Shown here: positions 1 to 8,487 of the stretch, piece by piece
Layout: each line of letters begins with the position of its first letter
Numbering within the stretch: the first letter of the stretch is position 1
From: Streptomyces ficellus
GTDB taxonomy: Bacteria; Actinomycetota; Actinomycetes; Streptomycetales; Streptomycetaceae
NCBI RefSeq assembly: GCF_009739905.1
Contig: NZ_CP034279.1
Coordinates: forward strand, 868,001-932,000
Reading direction: 5' to 3'
DNA: 64,000 nucleotides
Made by a program: the position numbers and the translations under genes
The notes under the pieces: generated by a model
The model's input: only the letters and a program-made list of their open reading frames with translations
Told to the model about the DNA's origin: nothing
The model's database searches: none

Positions 1-434
1 CAGCACCAGATCATAGATTTCTTCCGCTATCACTGAAATCTAACCCCGTTGATTGTGGGCACGCGAAAGCGCGACGCGCGCAGAAGTCGCGAAAGCCCAT
101 ACGTGTGATACCCGCGTCGATCATGCGCGGGCATGCAGAAGAGATTGTGTCCCCCCGTGTGCCGTTCAGGTGTCCCCCGAGACCTCGGCTCACTTGAAGA
201 GTGCCATAGCCCCGTAACGCTTGTCGAGCAATATTTGCAACAAGATTGTCCGGAAAGTCGACCTCGTTAAGAATTTAACATTCCGGATTGCCGGAGCCCA
301 GCCGAGCGGCTTTTCAGCCCGCCGCAAGCGGAATTCCAGCCTCTACCCGGCCGGGGAACAGCCCGCCGCGAGCCCGCCGCGAGCACGGGGCCCGAGCCCC
401 GGGAACGGTCCGGGCGGCGGTTCCGGGAACGGCG
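1..434. other. intergenic region, no gene seen
   Basis: No convincing gene is visible between the window edge and the tRNA-Pro hairpin. The few short open frames have no ribosome binding site and no recognisable protein features. The stretch around 180-290 is noticeably richer in A and T than the rest of the window, which is usual for a promoter or intergenic area; nothing more specific can be supported. Confidence 0.6.
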
Positions 435-468
435 AAGGGCCGTTCCAGATCTCTCTGAAACGGCCCTT
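435..468 (-). terminator. hairpin downstream of tRNA-Pro
   Basis: A perfect 10-bp inverted repeat (435-444 with 459-468) with a 14-nt loop lies 19 nt beyond the 3' end of the minus-strand tRNA gene. There is no T-run, as is common for Streptomyces terminators. It is inferred to end the tRNA transcript. Confidence 0.6.
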
Positions 469-487
469 GCGCTGCGACTCTCACGAG

Positions 488-561
<74 letters not shown>

Positions 562-613
562 GTGCGCGCGTCCCGCGGTCATCGCCGTGGTGGGCGCGCA
601 AGAGAAGATTACC

Positions 614-3271
614 TCACTCCGGGGCGGGGTCCGTGTCGCGGGGCGGGCGGGCGTGGTCGGAGCGGGCGCGGGCGGCCAGGGCGTCGGCGCCGCAGGTGGT
701 GGCGAGGGCGGCGGCGCGGGCCAGTTCCGACGGTGAGCCGAGGGCGAGGCCGTACTCGTGGCGCGCCCGGGCGTGCTCGTACGCGGACGGCGACGCCTCC
801 AGGTGGCGGACGGCCTGGGCGAGGAGGGCGACCGCTTCGTCGGGTCGGGCGAAGAGGGCGGCGCAGCGGAGGGCTTCCCCGATGGCGGTGTGGGTGCCGA
901 AGCGTTCGGCCTGGACGCGGGCGCGTCCGGCGAGCCGGGCGGCGCGGTGGGGGTCCTCGGGGCTGAGGGCGCGGGCGAGGTCGCAGGCCCAGGGCGCCCA
1001 GACGCCGTTGTGCCGGGCGCGGGCCTCGAAGGCGCGGCCGGCTGCTTCCAGTTCGGTGACGGCTTCCCTCGTACGGCCTTCGGCGAGGAGCAGGCGGCCG
1101 TGGACGCAGGGGCCGTCCGGCATGACCATGGCGTTCGGCCAGGGCGGGCCGAAGCGGTGGCGGTCGGCGACGGCGCGGGCCTCGGCGACGCGGCCGCGGG
1201 CCAGGAGCGTGTCGATGAGCAGGCAGGCGGCGTCCCACTGGACGGGCGGCCCGCTGCCGAGGCGGAGCCCTTCGCGCAGGAAGCTCTCGGCCAGGACGAG
1301 CGCGCCGCGCCGGCGGTGGGCCAGGCCGAGGAGGGTGTGGGCGAAGGCGAGGTGGGTGCCGCTCCAGCCGGAGATCTCGTAGGCGCGGACGGCCTCCTCG
1401 AAGAGGGCCAGGGCGCGGTCGGGCCGGTCGGTGAAGGCGTAGGCGACGCCGACGACGGCGGGCGTCTCGAAGCCCCAAGCGGTGTCGGTCCAGCTCATGC
1501 CGCGGGCCGGGCGGCCGTCGACGAGGGCGCGGTCGCACAGGTCGACGACGTGTTCGGCGTCCTCACCGCGCAGCATGGCGTCGAAGGCCCGCAGGGAGAG
1601 GAGGGCGCGCTCGGCGTTGTCGGCGCCGGGCAGGTGGTCGGCGAGTTCGGCGAGGCGCCGGGAGCGGGCGGGGCCGTCGTCCTCGGTGGCCCGGAACGCC
1701 TCGTACATGAAGTGGGCCGCCCGGAGCCGGGTGCGGGCGGTGGAGTCGGAGGTGCGGGCGGCTTCCGCGGCGACGGCGTGGGCGGCCTCGCCCAGCTGGT
1801 CGTCGTGGGCGAGCGCCTGGGCGAGGCGGCAGGTGGCATCGGTGCGCAGCTCGCCGTCGAGGCCGGGCAGGGCGAGGGCGGAGCGGAGGTGGCGCACGGT
1901 GGCGGCGGGCGAGGTGAGGAGGGAGGCACAGCCGAGTTCGTAGAGGACCTGGGCGTAACTGTGGGGTGGCGGGGGTTCCTGGAGGGCTCGCTCCAGGCAG
2001 CGGCGGGCGGCCTCGGGGGCGCCGACGGCGAGGTGTTCGCGGGCGGCCGCGCGCAGTTGGGCGACGACGTACTCGTCGTCGTCCGGGTGGATCTCCAGCA
2101 GGTGGCGGGAGGCGGCCGCGGCGCCGAGTCCGGCGTGGGCGACGGCCCAGGCGGCCCGGCCGTGCAGGGCGGTCCGGGTGGCGGGCGGGATGGAGCGGTA
2201 TATGGCGGAGGCGATGAGCGGGTGGACGAACTCCAGCGGGTCGGAGCCGGTGACGATGCGGGCCTCCTGGAGCCGTTCGGTGCAGCCGGCGGCCTCGGCC
2301 GGTGTCATTCCGGCCAGGGAGGCGGCGAGGCCCCGCGAGATGTCCGTGCCGAGCACGGCGGCGGCCCGGGCGAGCCGGGTGGGGCCGGTGCCGAGCCGCT
2401 CCAGCCGGGTGACGAGTCCGCTGCCCCGGGCGGAGGCGCCGAGGTCGCGCAGCCGGCCCACCGACCGCTCGACGGGGTCGAGCATCCGGTCCTGGACCTT
2501 GGCGAGCAGCTCCACCGTTTCGTACGGGTTGCCGCCGGTCACCGCCCACACCTCCCGGCAGAACGGGTCGTCCGCCCGGTCGCCGAGGGTGGCGCGCGTC
2601 AGTGCGGCGGTGGCGCCGGGGCTGAAGGGGCGCAGGGTGACGCGCAGCCGGGCGGCGTCGGCGAGCCGGCCGAGCAGGGTGCCCGCGGGCCCGGGCGGCG
2701 GGTCGGAGCGGTGGGTGAGGACGACGAGCAGCGGCAGGCTCGGCAGGCTGACGGCCAGGGAGGCGAGCCAGGTCAGCGATTCGGTGTCCGCCCAGTGCGC
2801 GTCGTCGACGAGCAGGACGAGGGGGCGTGCCCGGTGGCGTTCGGCGAGCCGCGCGGCGAACCGGTCCAGGCCGTCGCGGACGCCCTGGGGGTCGGGGGCC
2901 GGCCGGGTGGGTGCGGCGAGGCCGAGGGCGGGGGCGGCGATGTCGTACCAGTCGCCGAACAGGCGCCCCGCCTGGTCGTCGCCGAGTGCGGCGAGGGCCG
3001 GGCGCATCAGCTGCCGCACGACGTGGAAGGGCACGGAGGTGACCGTCTCCCCGCCGCGTGCGCCGCGGACGGTGCACCGGTCCCGGCCGAGCCGGCGGAC
3101 GGCGGCGAGCAGGGCGGTCTTGCCGATGCCGGCCTCGCCGCGGTAGATCAGCAGGCCGCCGGAGGCGACCGGGCCGCACAGCGACTCCACGGCGCGAGCG
3201 GCCGCGGCGAGCTCGGGCTCGCGCTCCAACAGCCTCACGGCAAACCGGTGTTCCGGCCGGGACGGCAGCAT
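614..3271 (-). CDS. LAL-type ATPase regulator without LuxR HTH domain
   Basis: The 885-residue protein resembles large ATP-binding LuxR-family (LAL) regulators. It has a Walker A motif GEAGIGKT near residues 45-52, a Walker B stretch LVLLVDDAHWAD near 151-162, and a long C-terminal TPR-like helical region. LAL proteins normally end in a LuxR-type helix-turn-helix. Here the reading frame stops just after the helix that usually precedes it (ending RPPRDTDPAPE), so no DNA-binding domain is present. The start at 3271 is chosen because GGAGGGAAG lies upstream; earlier in-frame starts lack this. The stop is about 50 nt from the tRNA-Pro gene. It may be a decayed regulator or one acting through protein contacts. 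Confidence 0.8.
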   Translation of the reverse strand: MLPSRPEHRFAVRLLEREPELAAAARAVESLCGPVASGGLLIYRGEAGIGKTALLAAVRRLGRDRCTVRGARGGETVTSVPFHVVRQLMRPALAALGDDQAGRLFGDWYDIAAPALGLAAPTRPAPDPQGVRDGLDRFAARLAERHRARPLVLLVDDAHWADTESLTWLASLAVSLPSLPLLVVLTHRSDPPPGPAGTLLGRLADAARLRVTLRPFSPGATAALTRATLGDRADDPFCREVWAVTGGNPYETVELLAKVQDRMLDPVERSVGRLRDLGASARGSGLVTRLERLGTGPTRLARAAAVLGTDISRGLAASLAGMTPAEAAGCTERLQEARIVTGSDPLEFVHPLIASAIYRSIPPATRTALHGRAAWAVAHAGLGAAAASRHLLEIHPDDDEYVVAQLRAAAREHLAVGAPEAARRCLERALQEPPPPHSYAQVLYELGCASLLTSPAATVRHLRSALALPGLDGELRTDATCRLAQALAHDDQLGEAAHAVAAEAARTSDSTARTRLRAAHFMYEAFRATEDDGPARSRRLAELADHLPGADNAERALLSLRAFDAMLRGEDAEHVVDLCDRALVDGRPARGMSWTDTAWGFETPAVVGVAYAFTDRPDRALALFEEAVRAYEISGWSGTHLAFAHTLLGLAHRRRGALVLAESFLREGLRLGSGPPVQWDAACLLIDTLLARGRVAEARAVADRHRFGPPWPNAMVMPDGPCVHGRLLLAEGRTREAVTELEAAGRAFEARARHNGVWAPWACDLARALSPEDPHRAARLAGRARVQAERFGTHTAIGEALRCAALFARPDEAVALLAQAVRHLEASPSAYEHARARHEYGLALGSPSELARAAALATTCGADALAARARSDHARPPRDTDPAPE

Positions 3272-3395
3272 CGCCTTCCCTCCCCCACGAGTACCCGACG
3301 AGTCCCCACACATCGTGGCCACCCGAGCGTAGCCCCGTGCCCCGGCCGGCGGACATGGTGGGGACGGTACCCGCCGTACGGGCGACACTGGTGGG

Positions 3396-3866
3396 GTGAA
3401 CAGGACGCGAAGGGACCGGGACGAGGAGGGGCGGGCGCGCAGCGCACGCCCCCGGGACGGGCTGGGGCGGCCCCTGCCGTACGGCGCGGAGGGGGTGGAG
3501 CGGCAGCCCGAGGGGGTGGTGCGCTCCCCCGAGGAGACCGTGCGGGAGGCACAGCGGCTGCTGGACGGCGGGATGCCCTTCCACGCCCATGAGGTCTTCG
3601 AGGACGCCTGGAAGTCCGGCCCCGCGGAGGAGCGCGAGCTGTGGCGCGGGCTGGCGCAGCTGGCGGTCGGTCTCACCCACGCCGCCCGGGGCAACACGGC
3701 GGGCGGCGCCCGGCTGTTGCTGCGGGGCGCGGACCGGATCGATGCGTTCGGTACGCCTCCGTACGGGCTCGACGGGAGCGGTCTGGTGGCGTGGGCGCGG
3801 GAGCTGGCGGGACGGCTGGACGGAGTGGTCGACCCCGCGGCTGAGGCGCCGAGACTGCGCGGCTGA
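3396..3866 (+). CDS. DUF309 family protein
   Basis: The 156-residue protein carries the DUF309 signature: a paired-helix core with FHAHEVFEDAWK and then LWRGLAQLAVGLTHAARGN near residues 60-100. The family is widespread in actinobacteria and of unknown biochemical function. The N-terminal 45 residues are Arg-rich and of low complexity, so the true start could lie a little further in. It is transcribed divergently from the LAL regulator over a 124-bp gap, and there is no sign that it belongs to the polyketide cluster. Confidence 0.8.
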   Translation: MNRTRRDRDEEGRARSARPRDGLGRPLPYGAEGVERQPEGVVRSPEETVREAQRLLDGGMPFHAHEVFEDAWKSGPAEERELWRGLAQLAVGLTHAARGNTAGGARLLLRGADRIDAFGTPPYGLDGSGLVAWARELAGRLDGVVDPAAEAPRLRG

Positions 3867-3914
3867 GCGGGGGCGGGGCGCTGTCCGGGGATCCGTCAGG
3901 GGCGGAGGCCTCCG

Positions 3915-4535
3915 TCAGGGGCCGGAGGGGGCGATGCCGAGGGCCGGGAGGATCACCGCTTCGACGTACGCCGGCAGGGCGTCCTCGTCGCCGAACCGGT
4001 CCTCGAAGAGCCCCTCGACGCGCAGGACGCCGAGGAAGCCGGGGGCCACGAAGGCGATGGCCGGGTTGTCGGCGGCGATCTCGCCGCGCTCGACACCGCG
4101 CGCGAGCATCGCGTCGAGCGCGGCGACCTCGGGGGTGATGACGGTCTCGCGCAGCGCCCTGCGCAGGTCGGGGTGGCGGAGGTAGGCCTGGCCGACGGCT
4201 TCCATCAGCTCGGTGTCGCGGCCCCGGCGGCCCCCGGCCGCGACCGCGGCGGCGCGCAGGTCGCCCGCCAGGGACCCGGTGTCGATGCCGGTGAACAGAG
4301 GGCACCGGCTCTTGTCGAGGGCGGCCGTGACGAGCTGGGACTTGGTCTTCCACTGGCGGTAGAGGGTGGCCTTTCCGCACTTGGTGCGCGCGGCGACGCC
4401 CTCCATGGTCACGGCGTCGTAGCCGCCCTCCCGCAGCAGGTCGAGCACCGCCCCGTACAGCTCCAGTTCTCGCTCCGGGCTGATCCTGCTGCGGCGCGCG
4501 GCGGTCCTGTCGGCCGTGGCGGCCTGCGTGGACAT
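3915..4535 (-). CDS. TetR-family transcriptional repressor
   Basis: The 206-residue protein has a typical TetR N-terminal helix-turn-helix (LREGGYDAVTMEGVAARTKCGKATLYRQW, read as separate motif parts near residues 35-65) followed by a C-terminal ligand-binding helical domain with the length expected for the family. The ATG at 4535 is preferred over an upstream one because GTGGAGGAA precedes it. A long palindrome (4598-4635) lies between it and the divergent PAP2 gene, so autoregulation and control of the neighbouring membrane proteins is likely. The effector is unknown. Confidence 0.9.
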   Translation of the reverse strand: MSTQAATADRTAARRSRISPERELELYGAVLDLLREGGYDAVTMEGVAARTKCGKATLYRQWKTKSQLVTAALDKSRCPLFTGIDTGSLAGDLRAAAVAAGGRRGRDTELMEAVGQAYLRHPDLRRALRETVITPEVAALDAMLARGVERGEIAADNPAIAFVAPGFLGVLRVEGLFEDRFGDEDALPAYVEAVILPALGIAPSGP

Positions 4536-4597
4536 CGGGTTCCTCCACGGGGGCGTGGGCGGTCGGGGCGTGCACGTACGAGAGTAGGGCGCGCTCA

Positions 4598-4635
4598 ATC
4601 GAGACGCAAACGTATCGATACGCTTGCGTCTCGAT
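4598..4635. promoter_or_regulatory. 38-bp palindrome, probable TetR operator
   Basis: Positions 4598-4616 are the reverse complement of 4617-4635 with only one mismatched pair (4610/4623). The outer arms read ATCGAGACGCAA and its complement; the centre is CGTATC/GATACG. It sits in the divergent promoter region of the TetR gene and the PAP2 gene, in AT-richer DNA. Size and position fit a TetR-family operator bound by two dimers. Confidence 0.8.
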
Positions 4636-4695
4636 AAAATCGGATCTACGCTTTCACTCGTTTGCTTCCGTTTTGATCTGTGAATGAGGCCGGAG

Positions 4696-5475
4696 ATGGC
4701 TACCGGGACCGCCGGGATACGCCCTGCCGAGCCGGAGACGACCGATACGCCGCGGCCGCCCCTGGTACGCGAACTGGCGCTGGTGACGGCGCTGTTCCTC
4801 GTCTACAAGCTCGGCCGGCTGTTCGCGAACGGGCACGAGGCCCGGGCCTTCGGCAACGCGGACCGCGTGTGGGACCTGGAGCGGGCCGTGCACCTGCCGG
4901 GTGAGGGCCGGGTGCAGGCCCTGCTCCTGGACGGCGGGACGGTCGTCCACACCGCGAACGCCTACTACGCCTGGGTGCACTTCCCGGCCACGGTCGCCTT
5001 CCTGGCCTGGCTCTACTGGCGCCAGCCGGGCCACTACGTGTGGGCCCGCCGCGTCCTGGCGCTGCTGACCGCCGCCGCGCTCGCCCTCCACCTGCTGATG
5101 CCGCTCGCGCCGCCGCGGATGCTGGCCGAGGCGGGGCTCGTCGACACCGCACGGGTCTACGGACCGTCCGTGTACGGCGCCACCCCCGCGACGGACGGCA
5201 TGGCGAACCAGTTCGCGGCGATGCCGTCACTGCACTTCGGCTGGGCGCTGATGGTCGCGGTCGGGCTGATCGCCGCCACGCGCGGCCGGTGGCGGGCGCT
5301 GTGGCTGCTGCACCCGTTCCTGACACTGCTGGTGGTGGTCGGCACGGCCAACCACTACTGGCTGGACGCCCTGGTGGCCACCGCGCTGCTCGGCGCCGCC
5401 CTCGCCGTCCTCCGGCCGCCCGGAGCGCGGCGGCGTCCAGCGGCCCCGGTACGGCTGGAAGCGGTGCCCCGATGA
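4696..5475 (+). CDS. PAP2-superfamily membrane phosphatase
   Basis: The 259-residue protein has about six hydrophobic segments and the PAP2 (phosphatidic acid phosphatase type 2) active-site motifs PSLHFGW near residue 178 and GTANHYWLD near 219, which hold the catalytic histidines. Members dephosphorylate lipid phosphates at the membrane; the exact substrate cannot be told. The ATG at 4696 is preferred to one at 4684 because GGCCGGAG lies just upstream. The gene overlaps the next one (ATGA) and faces the TetR gene across a strong palindrome, so TetR probably controls the pair. Confidence 0.85.
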   Translation: MATGTAGIRPAEPETTDTPRPPLVRELALVTALFLVYKLGRLFANGHEARAFGNADRVWDLERAVHLPGEGRVQALLLDGGTVVHTANAYYAWVHFPATVAFLAWLYWRQPGHYVWARRVLALLTAAALALHLLMPLAPPRMLAEAGLVDTARVYGPSVYGATPATDGMANQFAAMPSLHFGWALMVAVGLIAATRGRWRALWLLHPFLTLLVVVGTANHYWLDALVATALLGAALAVLRPPGARRRPAAPVRLEAVPR

Positions 5476-6377
5476 GAGCCACGCTGTTCGCCGTGCTGCT
5501 GTCGCTGGCCTCGGCGGCCGGATACGCCCTCGCGGCCGTCGCCCAGGCGCGGCTGGCCGCCGGAGCCGGAAGCGCCGGACGTGCTGAGGGCGCCACGGGC
5601 ACCGGGCGCGCCACGGCGTTGTTCGCCCGGCCGTTGTGGTGGTGGGCGGTCGGGCTGAACGCGGCGGGTGCGCTCACCCATGTCGCGGCCCTGCACTACG
5701 GCCCCCTCACGCTCGTCCAGCCGCTCGGCGCTCTCACCCTGGTCGCCGCGCTGCCGATCGGGGCGTACTACGAACGGCGGCGGGTGAGCCGGGTGGAGTG
5801 GCGCGGGGCGCTGTGGACGCTGGCCGGTCTGGTCGGGCTGGTCGCGGTGGTGGGCCCGGCCACTCCGGGCGACGCCCTGTCGCTGCCGGAGGCGCTGGCG
5901 GTGGCCGCGGTGACGGCGGCGGGGATCGCCGCGCTGGTACGCCGCGGGGGCCGCGGGCTGCGGCTGGCGACGGCCGCCGGGATCGCCTCGGGCGTCGCCT
6001 CGGCGCTCACGCAGACGGTCACCGCGTCCCTGGCGCGGGAGTTGCCCGGCGGCCCGATGACGTGGTGGCAGACGACGCTCCTGGCGGTGCTGGTGTCGGT
6101 GTTCGCGACGGGCGGGATGCTGCTGTCGCAGGCGGCGTTCCGGGGCGGGCTGGCGGCCCCGCTCGCGGTGGTGAACCTCGCGAACCCGGCCGCGGCCGCC
6201 GTCATCGGCGTCGCGCTGCTGGGCGAGACGTTCCGGGCGGGCCCGGTCGGCTGGCTGGTCGCGGCGGTGTCCGGCGCGGTGGCGGCGCGCGGGGTGCTGG
6301 TGCTGACGGCCGGGCACCCGGCGCCGGTGCCCGCGCCCCGCGTCCCGGAGCCCCGCACCGCCTCGACCACGCCGTAG
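5472..6377 (+). CDS. DMT/EamA-type membrane transporter
   Basis: The 301-residue protein has about ten hydrophobic helices in two repeats, as in drug/metabolite transporters, including the characteristic stretch LTLVQPLGALTLVAALPIGA near residues 78-97. It starts inside the stop codon of the PAP2 gene (ATGA overlap), so the two are translationally coupled. A hydrophilic Pro/Ala-rich tail of about 25 residues ends the protein. Substrate unknown. The TetR operator upstream suggests inducible expression with the PAP2 protein. Confidence 0.85.
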   Translation: MRATLFAVLLSLASAAGYALAAVAQARLAAGAGSAGRAEGATGTGRATALFARPLWWWAVGLNAAGALTHVAALHYGPLTLVQPLGALTLVAALPIGAYYERRRVSRVEWRGALWTLAGLVGLVAVVGPATPGDALSLPEALAVAAVTAAGIAALVRRGGRGLRLATAAGIASGVASALTQTVTASLARELPGGPMTWWQTTLLAVLVSVFATGGMLLSQAAFRGGLAAPLAVVNLANPAAAAVIGVALLGETFRAGPVGWLVAAVSGAVAARGVLVLTAGHPAPVPAPRVPEPRTASTTP

Positions 6378-6402
6378 CGGCGCCGGGTTCCGCCCGAAGG
6401 GG

Positions 6403-6446
6403 ACCGGCCCCGCCTCCCGGGGGGGGGGAGGGGAGGCGGGGCCGGT
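6403..6446. terminator. strong GC hairpin between convergent genes
   Basis: A perfect 16-bp inverted repeat (6403-6418 with 6431-6446) encloses a G-rich 12-nt loop. It lies between the convergent transporter and FAD-oxidoreductase genes and can serve as a bidirectional terminator. The rest of the gap, 6447-6587, shows no gene. Confidence 0.85.
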
Positions 6447-6587
6447 GTGCTCGGCGGCGGTCGGGGGGTTGGCCGGCCGAGCTCGGGTCGACGTTCTGGT
6501 GCCCCGGAAACGACCGCCCATGCACGCGGGTTACGGCCTGGCCGGAAAAAGCCGGCTCCGGCGCCCCCACCGTGACACCGGAGACGC

Positions 6588-7961
6588 TCAGCCCGGGATC
6601 AGCGCGTCCCACCGTGCCCGGTCGGGGCCGTCGTGCGCGGGCGTGAAGTCCGGCCGGGCGGCCAGCCAGGCGGTGACGTGGCGGTCCACTTCCGCTGCGC
6701 CGTAGGCCTCGTGTGCCGGTCGCAGGAGATGGCGGACCTGGGCCCGGGCTCTCATGACGACGGGGTCGTCGAAGGCGCAGGCGCCCACCGCGGCGGCCCG
6801 CCGGTCCGAGGACGGCGAGCCCTCGGCGAGACGTCGTTCGCCGGCGCGGTCGGCCGCCACCTGTGCGTCGAACCACGGGCGCAGGGCCCTCCCCGCCCAG
6901 GTGTGGTAGCGGGCGGGGTCCTCGGCGATCCGGTCGGCGTGGGCGGCGAGGTGCCGGGCGGCGAGCAGGCCGAGGGCCACCCCGTGGCCCAGGGTGGGGT
7001 TGGTGTGGACGAGGCTGTCACCGGCGTTGACCAGACCGGTGACGACCGGACCGTCTCCGTCGGCCAGGGCGGTCCAGCGGTTGTCGAGACCGGCCATCGC
7101 CAGGACGGCCGACCGCGGTTCGGGGTCCAGGGCGAGCCAGGCGGCGCAGGCGGGGAAGAGGCGGGCCGCGGCTTCGAACACGGCCGGGTCGGTGAGCGCC
7201 GCACGGGTCGGGTCCGCCGTGGAGAGCACGATGTTCAGCGCGAAGGTGTCGTTGTCGGAGGGGAAGACGCCGGCCAGTGCGAACGGCGCGGACGAGCCCG
7301 TCTTCACCCGCCCGGCGTCCCGCGGACCACCCGGGCGCAGGCGGTACCAGCGGCACAGGTAGGCGATCCCGGCGCGGTGGCTGTCGACCACCGGCGGGCG
7401 GCAGCCGGCCCGGACCAGCCAGCCGGGAACCGGTGAGCGGCGGCCGGACGCGTCGACGACGAGGTCAGCCCGGTGCGTGTCCGTACCGGCCCGTACCCCG
7501 GTGACGCGTGCGGGACGGCCGGCGGTGAAGGCGAGGGCGGTCACGCGGCTGCCCTGCCGCACCTCGACGGTGCGTTCACGTCGCACGGCCGCGGTCAGGG
7601 CGGCCTCCAGCACGATGCGGCGGGTACGCAGGGTGACCAGGTCCTCGTCGCCGGGCCGGTACGGCGGATGCTCCCCGAACCAGTCGAAGTCGTGGTACTC
7701 GCGGGCTCCCCGTGCCAGCAGGTCCGCGTGGACGTCGGGCACCTCGGCGCGCAGCACGTCGCGTACGGGCGCGAGGAACGAGTGGGGCTGGACGGCCTGG
7801 GGTGTGCGGGGCCGGCGCCAGCCGAAGAAGTCCCGGTCGAGGTCCTCCCCCGCCCGCCGCGCGTCCTGCTCGAACAACGTGACCGTATGGCCCCGCCGGC
7901 CGAGCATGAGCGCCGCGCCCAAGCCGCTGATTCCCCCACCGATGACCGCAACCCGCGCCAC
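6588..7961 (-). CDS. FAD-dependent oxidoreductase
   Basis: The 457-residue protein starts with a Rossmann dinucleotide-binding motif (VAVIGGGISGLGAAL, residues 4-18) and has the layout of single-component FAD hydroxylases and geranylgeranyl-reductase-like proteins, including a DASGRRSPVPGWL stretch mid-protein and an NAGDSLVHTNPTLGHG motif that binds FAD ribityl and pyrophosphate groups. The GTG start follows AGGGGAGCTT. It stands alone, outside the visible SARP-controlled operons, so a role in tailoring the polyketide is possible but unsupported. It could act on other aromatic or prenyl substrates. Confidence 0.8.
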   Translation of the reverse strand: MARVAVIGGGISGLGAALMLGRRGHTVTLFEQDARRAGEDLDRDFFGWRRPRTPQAVQPHSFLAPVRDVLRAEVPDVHADLLARGAREYHDFDWFGEHPPYRPGDEDLVTLRTRRIVLEAALTAAVRRERTVEVRQGSRVTALAFTAGRPARVTGVRAGTDTHRADLVVDASGRRSPVPGWLVRAGCRPPVVDSHRAGIAYLCRWYRLRPGGPRDAGRVKTGSSAPFALAGVFPSDNDTFALNIVLSTADPTRAALTDPAVFEAAARLFPACAAWLALDPEPRSAVLAMAGLDNRWTALADGDGPVVTGLVNAGDSLVHTNPTLGHGVALGLLAARHLAAHADRIAEDPARYHTWAGRALRPWFDAQVAADRAGERRLAEGSPSSDRRAAAVGACAFDDPVVMRARAQVRHLLRPAHEAYGAAEVDRHVTAWLAARPDFTPAHDGPDRARWDALIPG

Positions 7962-8026
7962 AAGCTCCCCTTCGCGTCGTGTTGCGGGACGAGCCTACCG
8001 CGTGGTGATCTTCGGCCCGGGGCCGG

Positions 8027-8392
8027 TCACCCGGTGAGCAGGTCCACGAGCACGGCGGCGTGGCTGTGCTCGGGGTCCGTGGACGCGGTGAGCAGGGTGA
8101 GCGGGCCCTCGCGGGCGAGGGCGCGCAGCCGGTCGAGGGCCTCGGCCGGCTCCGGGCGGGTGAGTTCGTCCTCGTAGCGGCGGCGGAACTCGTCGTACGC
8201 GTCGCCCTCCGCGGCGTGGTACCAGCGCCTGAGTTCGGTGGACGGGGTGAGGGACTTGGGCCATTCGTCCACCTGGGCGTCCGCCTTGGCCAGGCCGCGG
8301 GGCCACAGCCGGTCCACGAGGACCCGCACGCCGTCGTCGGGCCCGGCCGGTTCGTAGATGCGGCGGATCCTGGGGCGGTGGGCTCGCGTCAT
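8027..8392 (-). CDS. DUF488 family protein (YeaO-like)
   Basis: The 121-residue protein has the DUF488 hallmark VLVDRLWPRGLAK near residues 24-36, followed by the conserved EWPKSLTPSTELRRWY region. The family is common in bacteria and biochemically uncharacterised. It is a single gene between the FAD oxidoreductase and the secreted protease and is probably unrelated to the cluster. Confidence 0.85.
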   Translation of the reverse strand: MTRAHRPRIRRIYEPAGPDDGVRVLVDRLWPRGLAKADAQVDEWPKSLTPSTELRRWYHAAEGDAYDEFRRRYEDELTRPEPAEALDRLRALAREGPLTLLTASTDPEHSHAAVLVDLLTG

Positions 8393-8487
8393 GTCTCCAG
8401 GCTAGGTCGCGGGCGCGGGGTGCGCGGTGCGTCGCGGGGGCCCGGGCCGGTGGGCGGCCCGGGCCCGCGTCCGCGGTGGGGAGGTGG

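Noticed and set aside
758..3592. Long plus-strand open frame opposite the LAL regulator
   Set aside because: Gly/Ala/Glu-rich shadow translation; the minus-strand frame has Walker A and B motifs and a good ribosome site.
3272..3697. N-terminal extension of the LAL regulator up to 3697
   Set aside because: The extension overlaps the DUF309 gene and is low-complexity; the ATG at 3271 has a strong Shine-Dalgarno site.
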